Assembly (NCBI RefSeq): GCF_000521215.1
Contig: NZ_KI928917.1
Location: forward strand, 213,221 to 265,402
Direction: 5' to 3'
DNA length: 52,182 nucleotides
Origin: Labrenzia sp. DG1229
GTDB lineage: Bacteria; Pseudomonadota; Alphaproteobacteria; Rhizobiales; Stappiaceae
Shown: piece after piece, positions 39,118 through 47,347 of the stretch
Position numbering within the stretch: position 1 is the first letter of the stretch
Layout: every line of letters begins with the position of its first letter
Translations under genes and position numbers: made by a program
The notes under the pieces: model-generated
The model's input: the letters and a program-made list of their open reading frames with translations, nothing else
The model's database searches: none
What the model was told of the DNA's origin: nothing

Positions 39118-40395
39118 ATGCATATTGTTTTCGTGCACCGGCGCGGTCCCGGGCAATTCGTTCATATTGCCCGCCGCCTCATTCTGGATGGTTGGACTGT
39201 TACCCTGGTGTGCGAAAGCGTTGACAGGCCCGTCCCGGGACTTCGGGTGCTTCGCTACGCAAATGGCGCAGCAGCCGACTCCGGGCGAGCCGTACAAGGT
39301 GACGTGGCCGTTCCCTATGTGGAAGCCGGTCGACGGGTCGCCGATATCCTCCAGCGGCTCGCCCGGCACGGCCGCCCCCCCGATCTCGTCATGGGTCATA
39401 TCGCCTGGGGCGGCATGATGTTTGTCAAGGATGCGCTTCCCGACACGGCAATGGTCGGATTTTGCGAATACTATTTCCAGCCGAAAGGCGGCGACGTCGG
39501 GTTTGCCTCTTCCGAGGAGATGGACATTGCAAGGCGGCAGACACTGCGCCTGCGCAATGCCGTACAACTTTCCACACTCGATCAGATGGATTGCGGCGTC
39601 AGCCCGACTCAATGGCAAAGAAGCCGCTACCCCACCGCCTATCAACGGAAAATCGTCGCGCAACACGAAGGCATCGACCTGTCGCGGGCGCGTCCAGATC
39701 CGCTGGCCACATTCCGTCTGCCGGACGGGACACTCCTCAGCTCAGGCGATCCGGTTGTCACATTCGCCGCGCGCGATCTTGAACCATACAGGGGTTTTCC
39801 GCAGTTCATGCGAGCAGCGGCCATCGTCGGCAAACGAAATCCCCAAGCAAGGTTCGTGGTTGCCGGTGGTGATGGCGTAAGCTACGGCAGCGGACCGGAA
39901 GGCAATTCCAACTGGCGCAAGCTCCTTCTGGAGGAAACCGGACTTCCTCCGGACCGGATCCACTTTCTTGGACAGATACCGCATCGGGATCTGCTGCGCC
40001 TGTTTCAGGTTTCAGCAGCTCATGTCTACTTGACATACCCGTTCGTGTTGTCCTGGTCGTTTCTCGAAGCCATGGCCTGCGGGGCACCCATTATCGCTTC
40101 GGACACCCCTCCCGTTCGAGAAATCGTCACTGACGGTGTCAACGGCCGGCTCGTGGATTTCTGGAAGATCGAAGAGTTTGCAGAAAGAATTGAAGAGGCA
40201 CTCTGGAAACCTGACTTGTTCCACGCCATGCGCACGGAAGCCAGAAAAACCATAGCGTCCCGATATGAACTCAATGAATGCTGTGTGAAAACACAGCGCC
40301 TGCTGTCACGGGTGCTTGGATCGCGCGGGCAGTCGCATCACTCCCGATCGCGGGACAAGGAGATCCCGGGTCCCGACAGGAAGGAAGTCTCATAG
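39118..40395 (+). CDS. Glycosyltransferase family 4
   Basis: A 425-residue GT-B transferase. The N-terminus MHIVFVHRRGPGQFVHIARRLILDGWTVTLV and the segment VMGHIAWGGMMFVKDALPD with FCEYYFQPKGGDVGF define an acceptor domain seen in some exopolysaccharide transferases. The donor domain shows PVVTFAARDLEPYRGFPQFMRAA, VVAGGDGVSYG, IHFLGQIPHRDLLRLFQVSAAHVYLTYPFVLSWSFLEAMACGAPIIASDTPPVREIV, with the E-x7 pattern shifted as usual in this subgroup. The C-terminal 30 residues are basic and disordered (SHHSRSRDKEIPGPDRKE). It lies just behind the MarR gene and is transcribed away from the rest of the locus. Confidence 0.87.
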   Translation: MHIVFVHRRGPGQFVHIARRLILDGWTVTLVCESVDRPVPGLRVLRYANGAAADSGRAVQGDVAVPYVEAGRRVADILQRLARHGRPPDLVMGHIAWGGMMFVKDALPDTAMVGFCEYYFQPKGGDVGFASSEEMDIARRQTLRLRNAVQLSTLDQMDCGVSPTQWQRSRYPTAYQRKIVAQHEGIDLSRARPDPLATFRLPDGTLLSSGDPVVTFAARDLEPYRGFPQFMRAAAIVGKRNPQARFVVAGGDGVSYGSGPEGNSNWRKLLLEETGLPPDRIHFLGQIPHRDLLRLFQVSAAHVYLTYPFVLSWSFLEAMACGAPIIASDTPPVREIVTDGVNGRLVDFWKIEEFAERIEEALWKPDLFHAMRTEARKTIASRYELNECCVKTQRLLSRVLGSRGQSHHSRSRDKEIPGPDRKEVS

Positions 40396-40411
40396 TTAAA
40401 GGTTCGATCGT

Positions 40412-41347
40412 TCACATTGCGGATTGAAGGTCGACATTCATGTTCTTTGCGGCAACGTGCTTGCGCAGGTGTACCTTGAATGCCCGCATGAGCTCGCTCT
40501 CATTGCGCCCCGAGAAAGTTATCATGCAGATCACCTGCACCGAATTCGGCAAATCGACCGGTGCGATTGCCATGCCATCACTGTTGTCGGAACAGATGGC
40601 ATAGCGAGGCAGAACGGTCAGCAGATCGGTGTTGCGAAGAACCTCGATGATCGCATCCGCCGATCCGCTCTGAAACGCCAGATGCAGATGCCTCAATCCC
40701 AGGAGTTTCAGCGCCGTCTCCATGTCGTAGCGCAAGACGCTGCTGTCGGAATGGCCAATCCACGTAACGGCAGACAAGTCCTTTGCAGTGAGTTGTCGCT
40801 TGCCAAACAGCGGATGTCCGGCGCGGCCGACAATCACATTGGTGTCTTCGAACAACGGCTCCAGAATAAAATCCGCGTTGCTGTGATCCACATACTTCGA
40901 TGGTGCGACAATCACATCGATCACATTCTGAAGCAGCCGTTCCTGCAGACCCGAATAATAATCAGGCACAAGTTCGATATGCGCTGACGACTGCTCAGAC
41001 ACGAATTTCGCCACGGCTTCCGAAACCAGTCTCCGGCAGAGAAAAGGTGGTACGCCCACCTTCAGGAACCCACCTCGCCCCTGCGCTGCGAGCTGCACGC
41101 ATTCCATCGCTCTGCGCTGCGCGGATTTTACGGCCTTGCCCTGGCTGGCGAGTTCAAGACAAAGACGCGTTGCTTTGAGTGGCTTGCTGTCCCTGTCAAA
41201 CAGCGTCATGCCCGAGCGCGCTTCGAGCGACTTTATCATGCGGCTCAAGGCCGGCTGGGACGTCCCGATTTTGTCCGCTGCTTCCTGCAGTGTTTCCGAG
41301 TCGACGATGACGGCAAGCTGTTCAAGATGTCGTGGGTCAATAAACAT
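40412..41347 (-). CDS. LysR-family regulator, probable controller of the TRAP/sulfatase operon
   Basis: A 311-residue LysR-type protein: helix-turn-helix in LEQLAVIVDSETLQEAADKIGTSQPALSRMIKSLEARSGMTLFDRD and effector domain from GGFLKVGVPPFLCRRLVSEAV. It is divergent from the dctPQM-sulfatase operon across a 118-base AT-rich spacer, the position from which LysR proteins usually activate transport and catabolic genes in response to the substrate. It converges with the GT4 gene, which marks the right end of the polysaccharide locus. Confidence 0.87.
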   Translation of the reverse strand: MFIDPRHLEQLAVIVDSETLQEAADKIGTSQPALSRMIKSLEARSGMTLFDRDSKPLKATRLCLELASQGKAVKSAQRRAMECVQLAAQGRGGFLKVGVPPFLCRRLVSEAVAKFVSEQSSAHIELVPDYYSGLQERLLQNVIDVIVAPSKYVDHSNADFILEPLFEDTNVIVGRAGHPLFGKRQLTAKDLSAVTWIGHSDSSVLRYDMETALKLLGLRHLHLAFQSGSADAIIEVLRNTDLLTVLPRYAICSDNSDGMAIAPVDLPNSVQVICMITFSGRNESELMRAFKVHLRKHVAAKNMNVDLQSAM

Positions 41348-41465
41348 ATCAGTTTCACATAATACTGTACCAAAATAACATTAGACGGATATGTTTTTTT
41401 CGTCAAACATCAGAGCAAGGGTAGAAAATCGATAAAAAATCGCCCGATTTCGAGGGAGGAAACCC

Positions 41466-42494
41466 ATGAAACTGCATGTTGCCGCGATCACGCTAGCGAT
41501 CGCCATGACCGTGTCCAGCCTGCCCGGATCCGCAATAGCCAAGACTCGTCTGATCGTGAACTGCTTCTGGCCGCCTCAGCATTTCGTCTGCACCAAGGTT
41601 CTGCCGGGATGGATCGAAGAAGTCGAGCGGGTGACAGAGGGGCGTGTAACCGCGAATATTCCCCCGAAATCCGTGTCACCACCGCCGGAGCAACTCGCTT
41701 CTGTTGAAAAAGGCCTCGTCGATGCGGCTGTACAATTCAATGGCCTGATCGGTAACCGCGTCACCGGTGCCTTGACAGCGATGCAGCCATTTTCCGGCAC
41801 ACGCAACAGTATTGCCATGACCGAAGCGGCCTGGGAAACCAACAAGAAATTCTATCCGGATGAATTCGACACCGTCGAGCTTCTCGCCCAGTGGGTGATC
41901 ACTCCAGGTGACATATACTCCGGCACGGACACACCGATCATCACTCTTGAGGACTTTCAATCACGCAAGATGTGGGCGTTGCCCGGACCCCTGGCGAACA
42001 TCGCGAAGGATCTCGGCGCAGGTGTAGTCGCAACGCCTGCTGTCCGCTCCAACGAGGTCATCGCCAATGGCGTCGTGGACAGCCACATGGGCCTCAACGG
42101 AGACGGTCTGAAAGCCTTCCAGGTCCTGCCTTACACAAAATCTGTAACGCGTGTTTCACGTCCGGTCTACACGACAACCTTTTCGTTTTTCGTCAACGCG
42201 GACAAATGGGCTGAAATCTCGCCAGAAGATCAGGAGGCCATTCGCGCATTATCACAGGAAAGCGTGGGAAAGGTCGCTGCAGGCCTCTGGGACAGTGTGT
42301 CGGAGGAAGTTCAGGCCACGTTTGATGATCAGGGCATTTTGGAGCACAGGATCGACCCGGCTCTGGAAGCAGCGCTTGTCAAAGCCGCAGAGCCCATAAC
42401 CGAAGCCTGGCTTGCAAAGGCGTCGGAAGCCGGCATCGACGGCCCCGCGGCGCTTGCCCACTACCGGAAACGGGCCGCGGAACTTTCCGAATGA
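41466..42494 (+). CDS. TRAP transporter solute-binding protein (DctP family)
   Basis: A 342-residue periplasmic binding protein with a signal peptide (AAITLAIAMTVSSLPGSAIA) and an AGGGAGGAAA ribosome site. The DctP fold is seen in PGWIEEVERVTEGRVTANI, EKGLVDAAVQFNGL, LEDFQSRKMWALPGPLANIAKDLGA, RSNEVIANGVVDSHMGL and SRPVYTTTFSFFVNADKWAEISPEDQEAI. In most family members the segment aligned with SRKMWALPG reads KGLKIRxPG, with an Arg that pairs with the substrate carboxylate; here a Trp seems to stand in its place. This suggests a ligand other than a simple carboxylate, in line with the sulfatase gene in the same operon. Followed by dctQ with ATGA overlap. Confidence 0.9.
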   Translation: MKLHVAAITLAIAMTVSSLPGSAIAKTRLIVNCFWPPQHFVCTKVLPGWIEEVERVTEGRVTANIPPKSVSPPPEQLASVEKGLVDAAVQFNGLIGNRVTGALTAMQPFSGTRNSIAMTEAAWETNKKFYPDEFDTVELLAQWVITPGDIYSGTDTPIITLEDFQSRKMWALPGPLANIAKDLGAGVVATPAVRSNEVIANGVVDSHMGLNGDGLKAFQVLPYTKSVTRVSRPVYTTTFSFFVNADKWAEISPEDQEAIRALSQESVGKVAAGLWDSVSEEVQATFDDQGILEHRIDPALEAALVKAAEPITEAWLAKASEAGIDGPAALAHYRKRAAELSE

Positions 42495-43021
42495 GCGGCG
42501 TGCCCGTAAACAAGGCAATTGTCAGGTCCTCTCTTTCGACAGCGGTCACGATCCTCGAGAATGTTTCGGGTATCGTGATCCTGATCATGATGTTGCTGAC
42601 CTTTGTCGACGTGATCGGACGCTACCTCTTTCACAGCCCGATTTTCGGAGGAACAGAAATCATTTCCGCCTTGCTCGCACTTGCAATCTTTTCCGGATTG
42701 GGCGTCATCAATGCGCGCGACGACCACATAACCGTGGAACTGTTCGAAGCCCCCATCAAGCGTGTGATGACACCGCTGGTCTACGAAATCACGATCCAGC
42801 TCTTTTCGGTCTTCTGCATGGGACTGATTGCGTTGGTGCTCTTTGAACATGCCTGGGAGTCATACACCCTCAACAAACTGACGGTCGTGCTTGAAATGCC
42901 GCTCTACTATGTCACCGCGTCCATCGCCGTGTTTGCGGTGATCAGCGTCGTATCGCAAATCGCAGGTGTGGCGTTCAAGATTCTCAACGTCAGGACTCCG
43001 GCGGCAGGTCAGCCCAGATGA
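42491..43021 (+). CDS. TRAP transporter small permease (DctQ family)
   Basis: A 176-residue integral membrane protein with four predicted helices: VSGIVILIMMLLTFVDVIGRYLF, IISALLALAIFSGLGVINA, VYEITIQLFSVFCMGLIALVLFEHAW and LYYVTASIAVFAVISVVSQIAG. The first helix with DVIGRYLF and the GGTEIISALLALAIFSG segment are DctQ hallmarks. It forms the membrane complex with DctM and is overlapped by four bases at both ends (ATGA), so all three subunits are translationally coupled. Confidence 0.9.
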   Translation: MSGVPVNKAIVRSSLSTAVTILENVSGIVILIMMLLTFVDVIGRYLFHSPIFGGTEIISALLALAIFSGLGVINARDDHITVELFEAPIKRVMTPLVYEITIQLFSVFCMGLIALVLFEHAWESYTLNKLTVVLEMPLYYVTASIAVFAVISVVSQIAGVAFKILNVRTPAAGQPR

Positions 43022-44313
43022 TCACCGCCCTCCTTGGCTTTGCCGTGCTGCTGGCACTATGCTTTTACGGCTTCCGTGTCGGTTTCGCGACTTTGCTGGT
43101 AGGTTTCGTCGGCTTTGCGCTGGAGCGAGGCTGGTCGGCGTCGCTCACAATGGTCGCGCAGCAGGTCACAGAGGACGCACAGAACTACAATCTCTCGGTA
43201 ATTCCGCTATTCATCCTGATGGGTGTATTCATCTACCGTTCGGACATCAGCCGCGATCTCTATGATGCGGCCTATGCGGCGCTTGGAAAGTTCAGGGGTG
43301 GGCTTGCGCTTGCGACAGTGCTTGCCTGTGGCGGCTTTTCAGCCGTTTGCGGATCAACTTTGGCAACCGCTGCGACCATGTCGAAGGTCGCGATGCCACA
43401 GATGAAAGCCTATAATTATTCAGACCGTCTTGCCGCCGGAACCATCGCGGCGGGCGGAACCCTGGGCATCATGATCCCGCCCTCCGTTCCGCTTGTGATC
43501 TACGGCATCGTCGCCGAACAGGATATCGGGCTGCTGTTCATTGCAGGGATCCTTCCCGGAATGCTGCTCGTTCTGCTGTTCCTGCTCGCAGTTGTCGTCA
43601 TGGTGCGTATCGACCCGGCTTCTGCTCCGGCCGCGGCCGACCTCGACCAGGAACGCAAGCGCAACGCGATCCGTGGAACGTTGCCTGTTCTGATCCTGTT
43701 TACAGTCGTTCTGGGAGGCATTTACGGTGGCGTTTTTACGGCAACCGAGGCCTCGGGCATCGGTGCTTTCGGAGCTGCAGTCATAGCCGTGATCCGTGGT
43801 CATCTTCGTTCGATTGACGCCTTGCGCGTCTGTTTGGTCGAAGCAGCGACAACAACTGCAAAGATATTCATCGTCCTGTTCGGCGCCGTGGTTTTTACCC
43901 AGTTCATCAACATGTCGGGAATGCCATATGATCTCCTCGACTTTGTCGACGACGCCCAGTTCTCGCCTACAGAACTGGTCGCCTTCATCTGCTTGATCGC
44001 CCTGTTGATGGGCATGGTCTTCGAAACTATCGGCATCGTCGTTCTTCTGGTGCCTGTCTTCCTGCCTGCTCTTTACGCGACCGGTGTCGACATGATCTGG
44101 TTCGGGATCATCGTAGTGCTCGTCACCGAGATCGGGCTGATCACACCGCCAATCGGCATGAACGTCTTCGTGGTGAAATCGGTATTGCCGCGTGTCAAAC
44201 TCACCGACATTTTCCGGGGTGTCACTACCTATATCGTTGCACTTGGCATTGGCCTGATCACGGTCTTTGCCATCCCGCAGATCGCAACGTTCCTTCCGTC
44301 AATCGCAAGGTAA
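43018..44313 (+). CDS. TRAP transporter large permease (DctM family)
   Basis: A 431-residue protein with about twelve membrane helices. Family landmarks are IPLFILMGVFIYRSDISRDLYDAAYAALG, GGLALATVLACGGFSAVCGSTLATAATMSKVAMPQMKAYNYS, GTIAAGGTLGIMIPPSVPLVIYGIVAEQDIG and, near the end, ITPPIGMNVFVVKSVLP. DctM carries the Na+-coupled transport pathway that takes substrate from the DctP protein. The stop is followed by the sulfatase start after three bases, placing uptake and desulfation in one transcript. Confidence 0.93.
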   Translation: MITALLGFAVLLALCFYGFRVGFATLLVGFVGFALERGWSASLTMVAQQVTEDAQNYNLSVIPLFILMGVFIYRSDISRDLYDAAYAALGKFRGGLALATVLACGGFSAVCGSTLATAATMSKVAMPQMKAYNYSDRLAAGTIAAGGTLGIMIPPSVPLVIYGIVAEQDIGLLFIAGILPGMLLVLLFLLAVVVMVRIDPASAPAAADLDQERKRNAIRGTLPVLILFTVVLGGIYGGVFTATEASGIGAFGAAVIAVIRGHLRSIDALRVCLVEAATTTAKIFIVLFGAVVFTQFINMSGMPYDLLDFVDDAQFSPTELVAFICLIALLMGMVFETIGIVVLLVPVFLPALYATGVDMIWFGIIVVLVTEIGLITPPIGMNVFVVKSVLPRVKLTDIFRGVTTYIVALGIGLITVFAIPQIATFLPSIAR

Positions 44314-44316
44314 GCC

Positions 44317-45921
44317 ATGCCCAAGATCAAGAATATCCTGTTCATCATGGCGGACCAGCTACGATGGGATTACCTGTCCTGCTATGGTCACCCGCATCTG
44401 AAGACACCCAATATCGATCGTCTGGCCGAGCGGGGTGTCCGATTTGATCGTGCTTATGTCCAGTCGCCCGTTTGCGGACCTTCGCGCGCCTCGTTCTATA
44501 CCGGCCGCACGGTCTTCAGCCACGGCGCAACCTGGAATTTGGTCCCGCTGCCGATCGGTGAACTCACGCTCGGAGATTATTTGCGACCGAGTGGCGTGAC
44601 CACCGCCGTTGTTGGCAAAACCCATATGATTCCGGATCGTGAGGGTATGGCGCGGCTTGGGCTCAACGGATCGACCGACATAGGTTGCCTCGTCAGTCAA
44701 CCTGGTTTTGACCCTTATGAACGCGATGACGGTTTGCATCCCGATCCGCTTCTGCGCAAAAAAGGCGGAAAACTCCGATACAATGACTGGCTCCGTTCTC
44801 TCGGCTATGAAGGGGAAAATCCCTGGAACGACTATGCAAACGCGGGCGAAGGACCTAACGGGGAAGTACTGTCCGGCTGGTACTTGAAAAACTCTAACCT
44901 GCCCGCCCGGGTCAGGGAGGAGCACTCGGAAACCGCCTATATGACGATGCGGGCGCGTGAATTCATCGCCGAAATGGGCGACGCGCCCTGGCTCTGCCAC
45001 CTAAGCTACATCAAACCGCACTGGCCTTACATCGCCCCGGCGCCCTATCATGACATGTATGGGCCCGGATCTTTCCTGTCTGCGCATCGGTCCCAGGCCG
45101 AAAGGCGCGATCCCAATCCCGTATTTGAAGCATTCATGCAAATGGAAGTCAGCCGGACATTTTCGGAACAAGGTGTTCGCGACACGGTATTGCCGGCCTA
45201 TATGGGATTGATCAAACAGATTGACGATCACCTGGGCCGACTGTTCGGCTGGCTGGAGGAAACCGGGCGGTCGGACGACACAATGATCGTGTTCACGTCC
45301 GATCACGGCGATTATCTGGGCGATCACTGGCTGGGTGAAAAGGAACTCTTTCACGAAGAATCCGTGCGCGTGCCGCTGATTGTCTACGATCCACGCAAAG
45401 AAGCGGACGCAACACGCGGCACGGTTTCGGATGCCTTTGTCGAGGCAATCGACCTTGTTCCTACCTTCGTGGAGGCAACAGGTACCCGCGCAGCGTCCCA
45501 CAGGCTCGAAGGACGTTCGCTGATACCACTCTTGCGCGGTGAAACGCCGGAAGGCTGGCGCGACAGTGTATTTTCCGAAATTGACTACGCATTTTACGCG
45601 GCTCGCGAAACCCTGAAACTCGGCCCATCCGATGCCCGGGGCTACATGATCCGGACGGACAGCTGGAAATACATCCATTTCAAGGGCTTTCCACCCCAGC
45701 TCTTCAATCTGGGCGATGATCCCGACGAGTTCATCGACCTCGGGCGCTCATCCGGTCATGAACAGATCCGCCAGGAAATGCACAACAGACTTCTGGAAAG
45801 ACTGCTTGCCAGAAAGAACCGGACCACCATGACCGACGGCGAGGTCACGGAGATCCGGGAAAGGGAAAATGAGAGCGGGATCATTATTGGCAGATGGCAG
45901 GAGCCGGCAGCCGCTGAATGA
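44317..45921 (+). CDS. Cysteine-type sulfatase (alkaline phosphatase superfamily)
   Basis: A 534-residue cytoplasmic-looking enzyme (no signal peptide). The N-terminal NILFIMADQLRWDYLSCYG holds the first metal ligand. The formylglycine motif is CGPSR (Cys53 to Arg57 in SPVCGPSRASFYTGR), matching CxPSR, which requires a formylglycine-generating enzyme encoded elsewhere. VVGKTHMI, SYIKPHWPY, MIVFTSDHGDYLGDHWLGEKELFHEESVRVPLIVY and WKYIHFKG fit arylsulfatases and the related phosphonate monoester hydrolases/choline sulfatases. As the last gene of the TRAP operon it probably desulfates the imported compound inside the cell. Substrate unknown; phosphodiester activity cannot be excluded. Confidence 0.88.
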   Translation: MPKIKNILFIMADQLRWDYLSCYGHPHLKTPNIDRLAERGVRFDRAYVQSPVCGPSRASFYTGRTVFSHGATWNLVPLPIGELTLGDYLRPSGVTTAVVGKTHMIPDREGMARLGLNGSTDIGCLVSQPGFDPYERDDGLHPDPLLRKKGGKLRYNDWLRSLGYEGENPWNDYANAGEGPNGEVLSGWYLKNSNLPARVREEHSETAYMTMRAREFIAEMGDAPWLCHLSYIKPHWPYIAPAPYHDMYGPGSFLSAHRSQAERRDPNPVFEAFMQMEVSRTFSEQGVRDTVLPAYMGLIKQIDDHLGRLFGWLEETGRSDDTMIVFTSDHGDYLGDHWLGEKELFHEESVRVPLIVYDPRKEADATRGTVSDAFVEAIDLVPTFVEATGTRAASHRLEGRSLIPLLRGETPEGWRDSVFSEIDYAFYAARETLKLGPSDARGYMIRTDSWKYIHFKGFPPQLFNLGDDPDEFIDLGRSSGHEQIRQEMHNRLLERLLARKNRTTMTDGEVTEIRERENESGIIIGRWQEPAAAE

Positions 45922-45994
45922 AGTATGCGCAAACTTCCGGCCCGCGTCACCTGTCGGTGAATAGTCCTGTCACATCGTCCTCCTTGCCACCCGA

Positions 45995-46798
45995 TCAGTT
46001 CCAGCTTGCATTCGGGTCGACTTTGAAAAGATGTTCCATGAAGACACGCGTCACTTCGGAGAGCTTCGCTGCGCGCGCGTGGTCGCGCTGGAATTCGGCG
46101 GGAACGACATTCCAGGTAATCGGCTCGACGCCAGCCTCGATCATGCGTCGCATTCCATTGTCATGACTCATCTTTGAAAAGCTGCCGACCGTATCTTCGG
46201 GGACAAAGACCTCGTACCCCTCCCGTTCAGCCTCAATTGCCGGATAGGCGAGGCACACATCCGTCCACAAACCACCCATGATCAGGTTCTTGCGTCCCGT
46301 TGCCTCAACCGCCGCGACGAATTCCGGCTCTTCCCATGCGTTGACGCTGGTGCGATCAACAATGACTGCGTTTGGTGCCAGCGCACGCAGTTCTTCGATC
46401 ATCGGGTCGTATCCGCTCAGCCCAACCGCGACGTTAGAGAAGATGATCGGGACGTCATAGATCACAGCTGTCTTGATCAGGCCCTTGGTATTGTTGATGA
46501 GTGCATCATGATCGATATTGTTGACGCCTTTCAGGATCGGTGGCTGGTAGTCGATCAGTATGAGTGCGCTGTTTTCCGGCGACAGGAACGGATCATCCTC
46601 AACAGGCCGGCGTGGTGTTCCCTGGTAGTCGTCCGGGTACTGGCCGACACCATCGACCGATTTGATCTGTTCATGTTTCGCAAAGCGGTCCATGCGGAGG
46701 GACCTCAACTCCTCTGCCAGGCGGTCTGCGGCAAATGCGGGTGCGCCGAGACACGAGCTGAAAACCAGCATCGCTGCGAGCCTCGTGAACTTTTTCAT
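45995..46798 (-). CDS. Exported isochorismatase-like cysteine hydrolase (YcaC type)
   Basis: A 267-residue protein from the ATG at 46796-46798 (AAAGGAA upstream), beginning with a signal peptide (KFTRLAAMLVFSSCLGAPAFA). The isochorismatase fold is seen in SALILIDYQPPILKGVNNID (catalytic Asp), VNAWEEPEFVAAVEATGRKNLIMGGLWTDVCLAYPAIEAEREGYEVFVPED (catalytic Cys in WTDVC) and SHDNGMRRMIEAGVEPITWN. The VNAW and GxxTxVCxxxPA phrases match E. coli YcaC. YcaC proteins are normally cytoplasmic, so periplasmic export is unusual. It lies 11 bases after a VOC gene and both are divergent from a LysR gene. Substrate unknown. Confidence 0.83.
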   Translation of the reverse strand: MKKFTRLAAMLVFSSCLGAPAFAADRLAEELRSLRMDRFAKHEQIKSVDGVGQYPDDYQGTPRRPVEDDPFLSPENSALILIDYQPPILKGVNNIDHDALINNTKGLIKTAVIYDVPIIFSNVAVGLSGYDPMIEELRALAPNAVIVDRTSVNAWEEPEFVAAVEATGRKNLIMGGLWTDVCLAYPAIEAEREGYEVFVPEDTVGSFSKMSHDNGMRRMIEAGVEPITWNVVPAEFQRDHARAAKLSEVTRVFMEHLFKVDPNASWN

Positions 46799-46809
46799 GA
46801 CAATTCCTT

Positions 46810-47250
46810 TCATTCGTTTATCTGGTGAACGTGTTCTGCAATCAGGTCGGCAACAGAGAGGCCAGGGCCAACGAGTTCGAGAACGTTTCGGTCCGGGTCG
46901 CGGATGAAAATCGTTTTCGTGCCGCGAAACTCACGACTGCCCGTAATTGCAATGCCGTTTTCGGTGACGAAGGCTTTCGTCGACTCGGCGTCGCGAACCT
47001 TCACTGCAAGATGCGTGATGCCCGGAAATTTCTCCGGTCCATCCATCAGGACATTTTCGCCGGCCTTCGCCGTTGCCGGGCCAAGAAGATTGATGTTCAA
47101 TCCGGACGGATGAAGCATCACGAGAGGATGCCCCTCGTTAAATCCACCATCCGCGACAAGCTTGAAGCCAAGCAGTTGGTAAAAGGCGACAGACGTGTTC
47201 CTGTCGCTGATACGTATGCCAATATGATCAAAGTTGCTGATGTCGAGCAT
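46810..47250 (-). CDS. VOC-family (glyoxalase/bleomycin resistance/dioxygenase) protein
   Basis: A 146-residue vicinal-oxygen-chelate protein. Two beta-alpha-beta-beta-beta units are visible: DHIGIRISDRNTSVAFYQLLGFKLV with HPLVMLHPSGLNINLLG, then GITHLAVKVRDAESTKAFVTENG with FIRDPDRNVLELVGPG. His in FDHIGI, His in GITHLAV and Glu in VLELVGP are the expected metal ligands. The start could be the ATG at 47250 or a GTG three codons upstream near AAAGGA. It precedes the exported isochorismatase-like gene by 11 bases, so they form a two-gene operon divergent from a LysR gene. Confidence 0.82.
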   Translation of the reverse strand: MLDISNFDHIGIRISDRNTSVAFYQLLGFKLVADGGFNEGHPLVMLHPSGLNINLLGPATAKAGENVLMDGPEKFPGITHLAVKVRDAESTKAFVTENGIAITGSREFRGTKTIFIRDPDRNVLELVGPGLSVADLIAEHVHQINE

Positions 47251-47347
47251 GGCTTTCACCGTTTCCTTTCGATGAAACAAAAGATGGCGCTTACCCGTTC
47301 AGCACACTAGTCTTGAAAAAATCACACTGACTGCTCATTATCGACAC

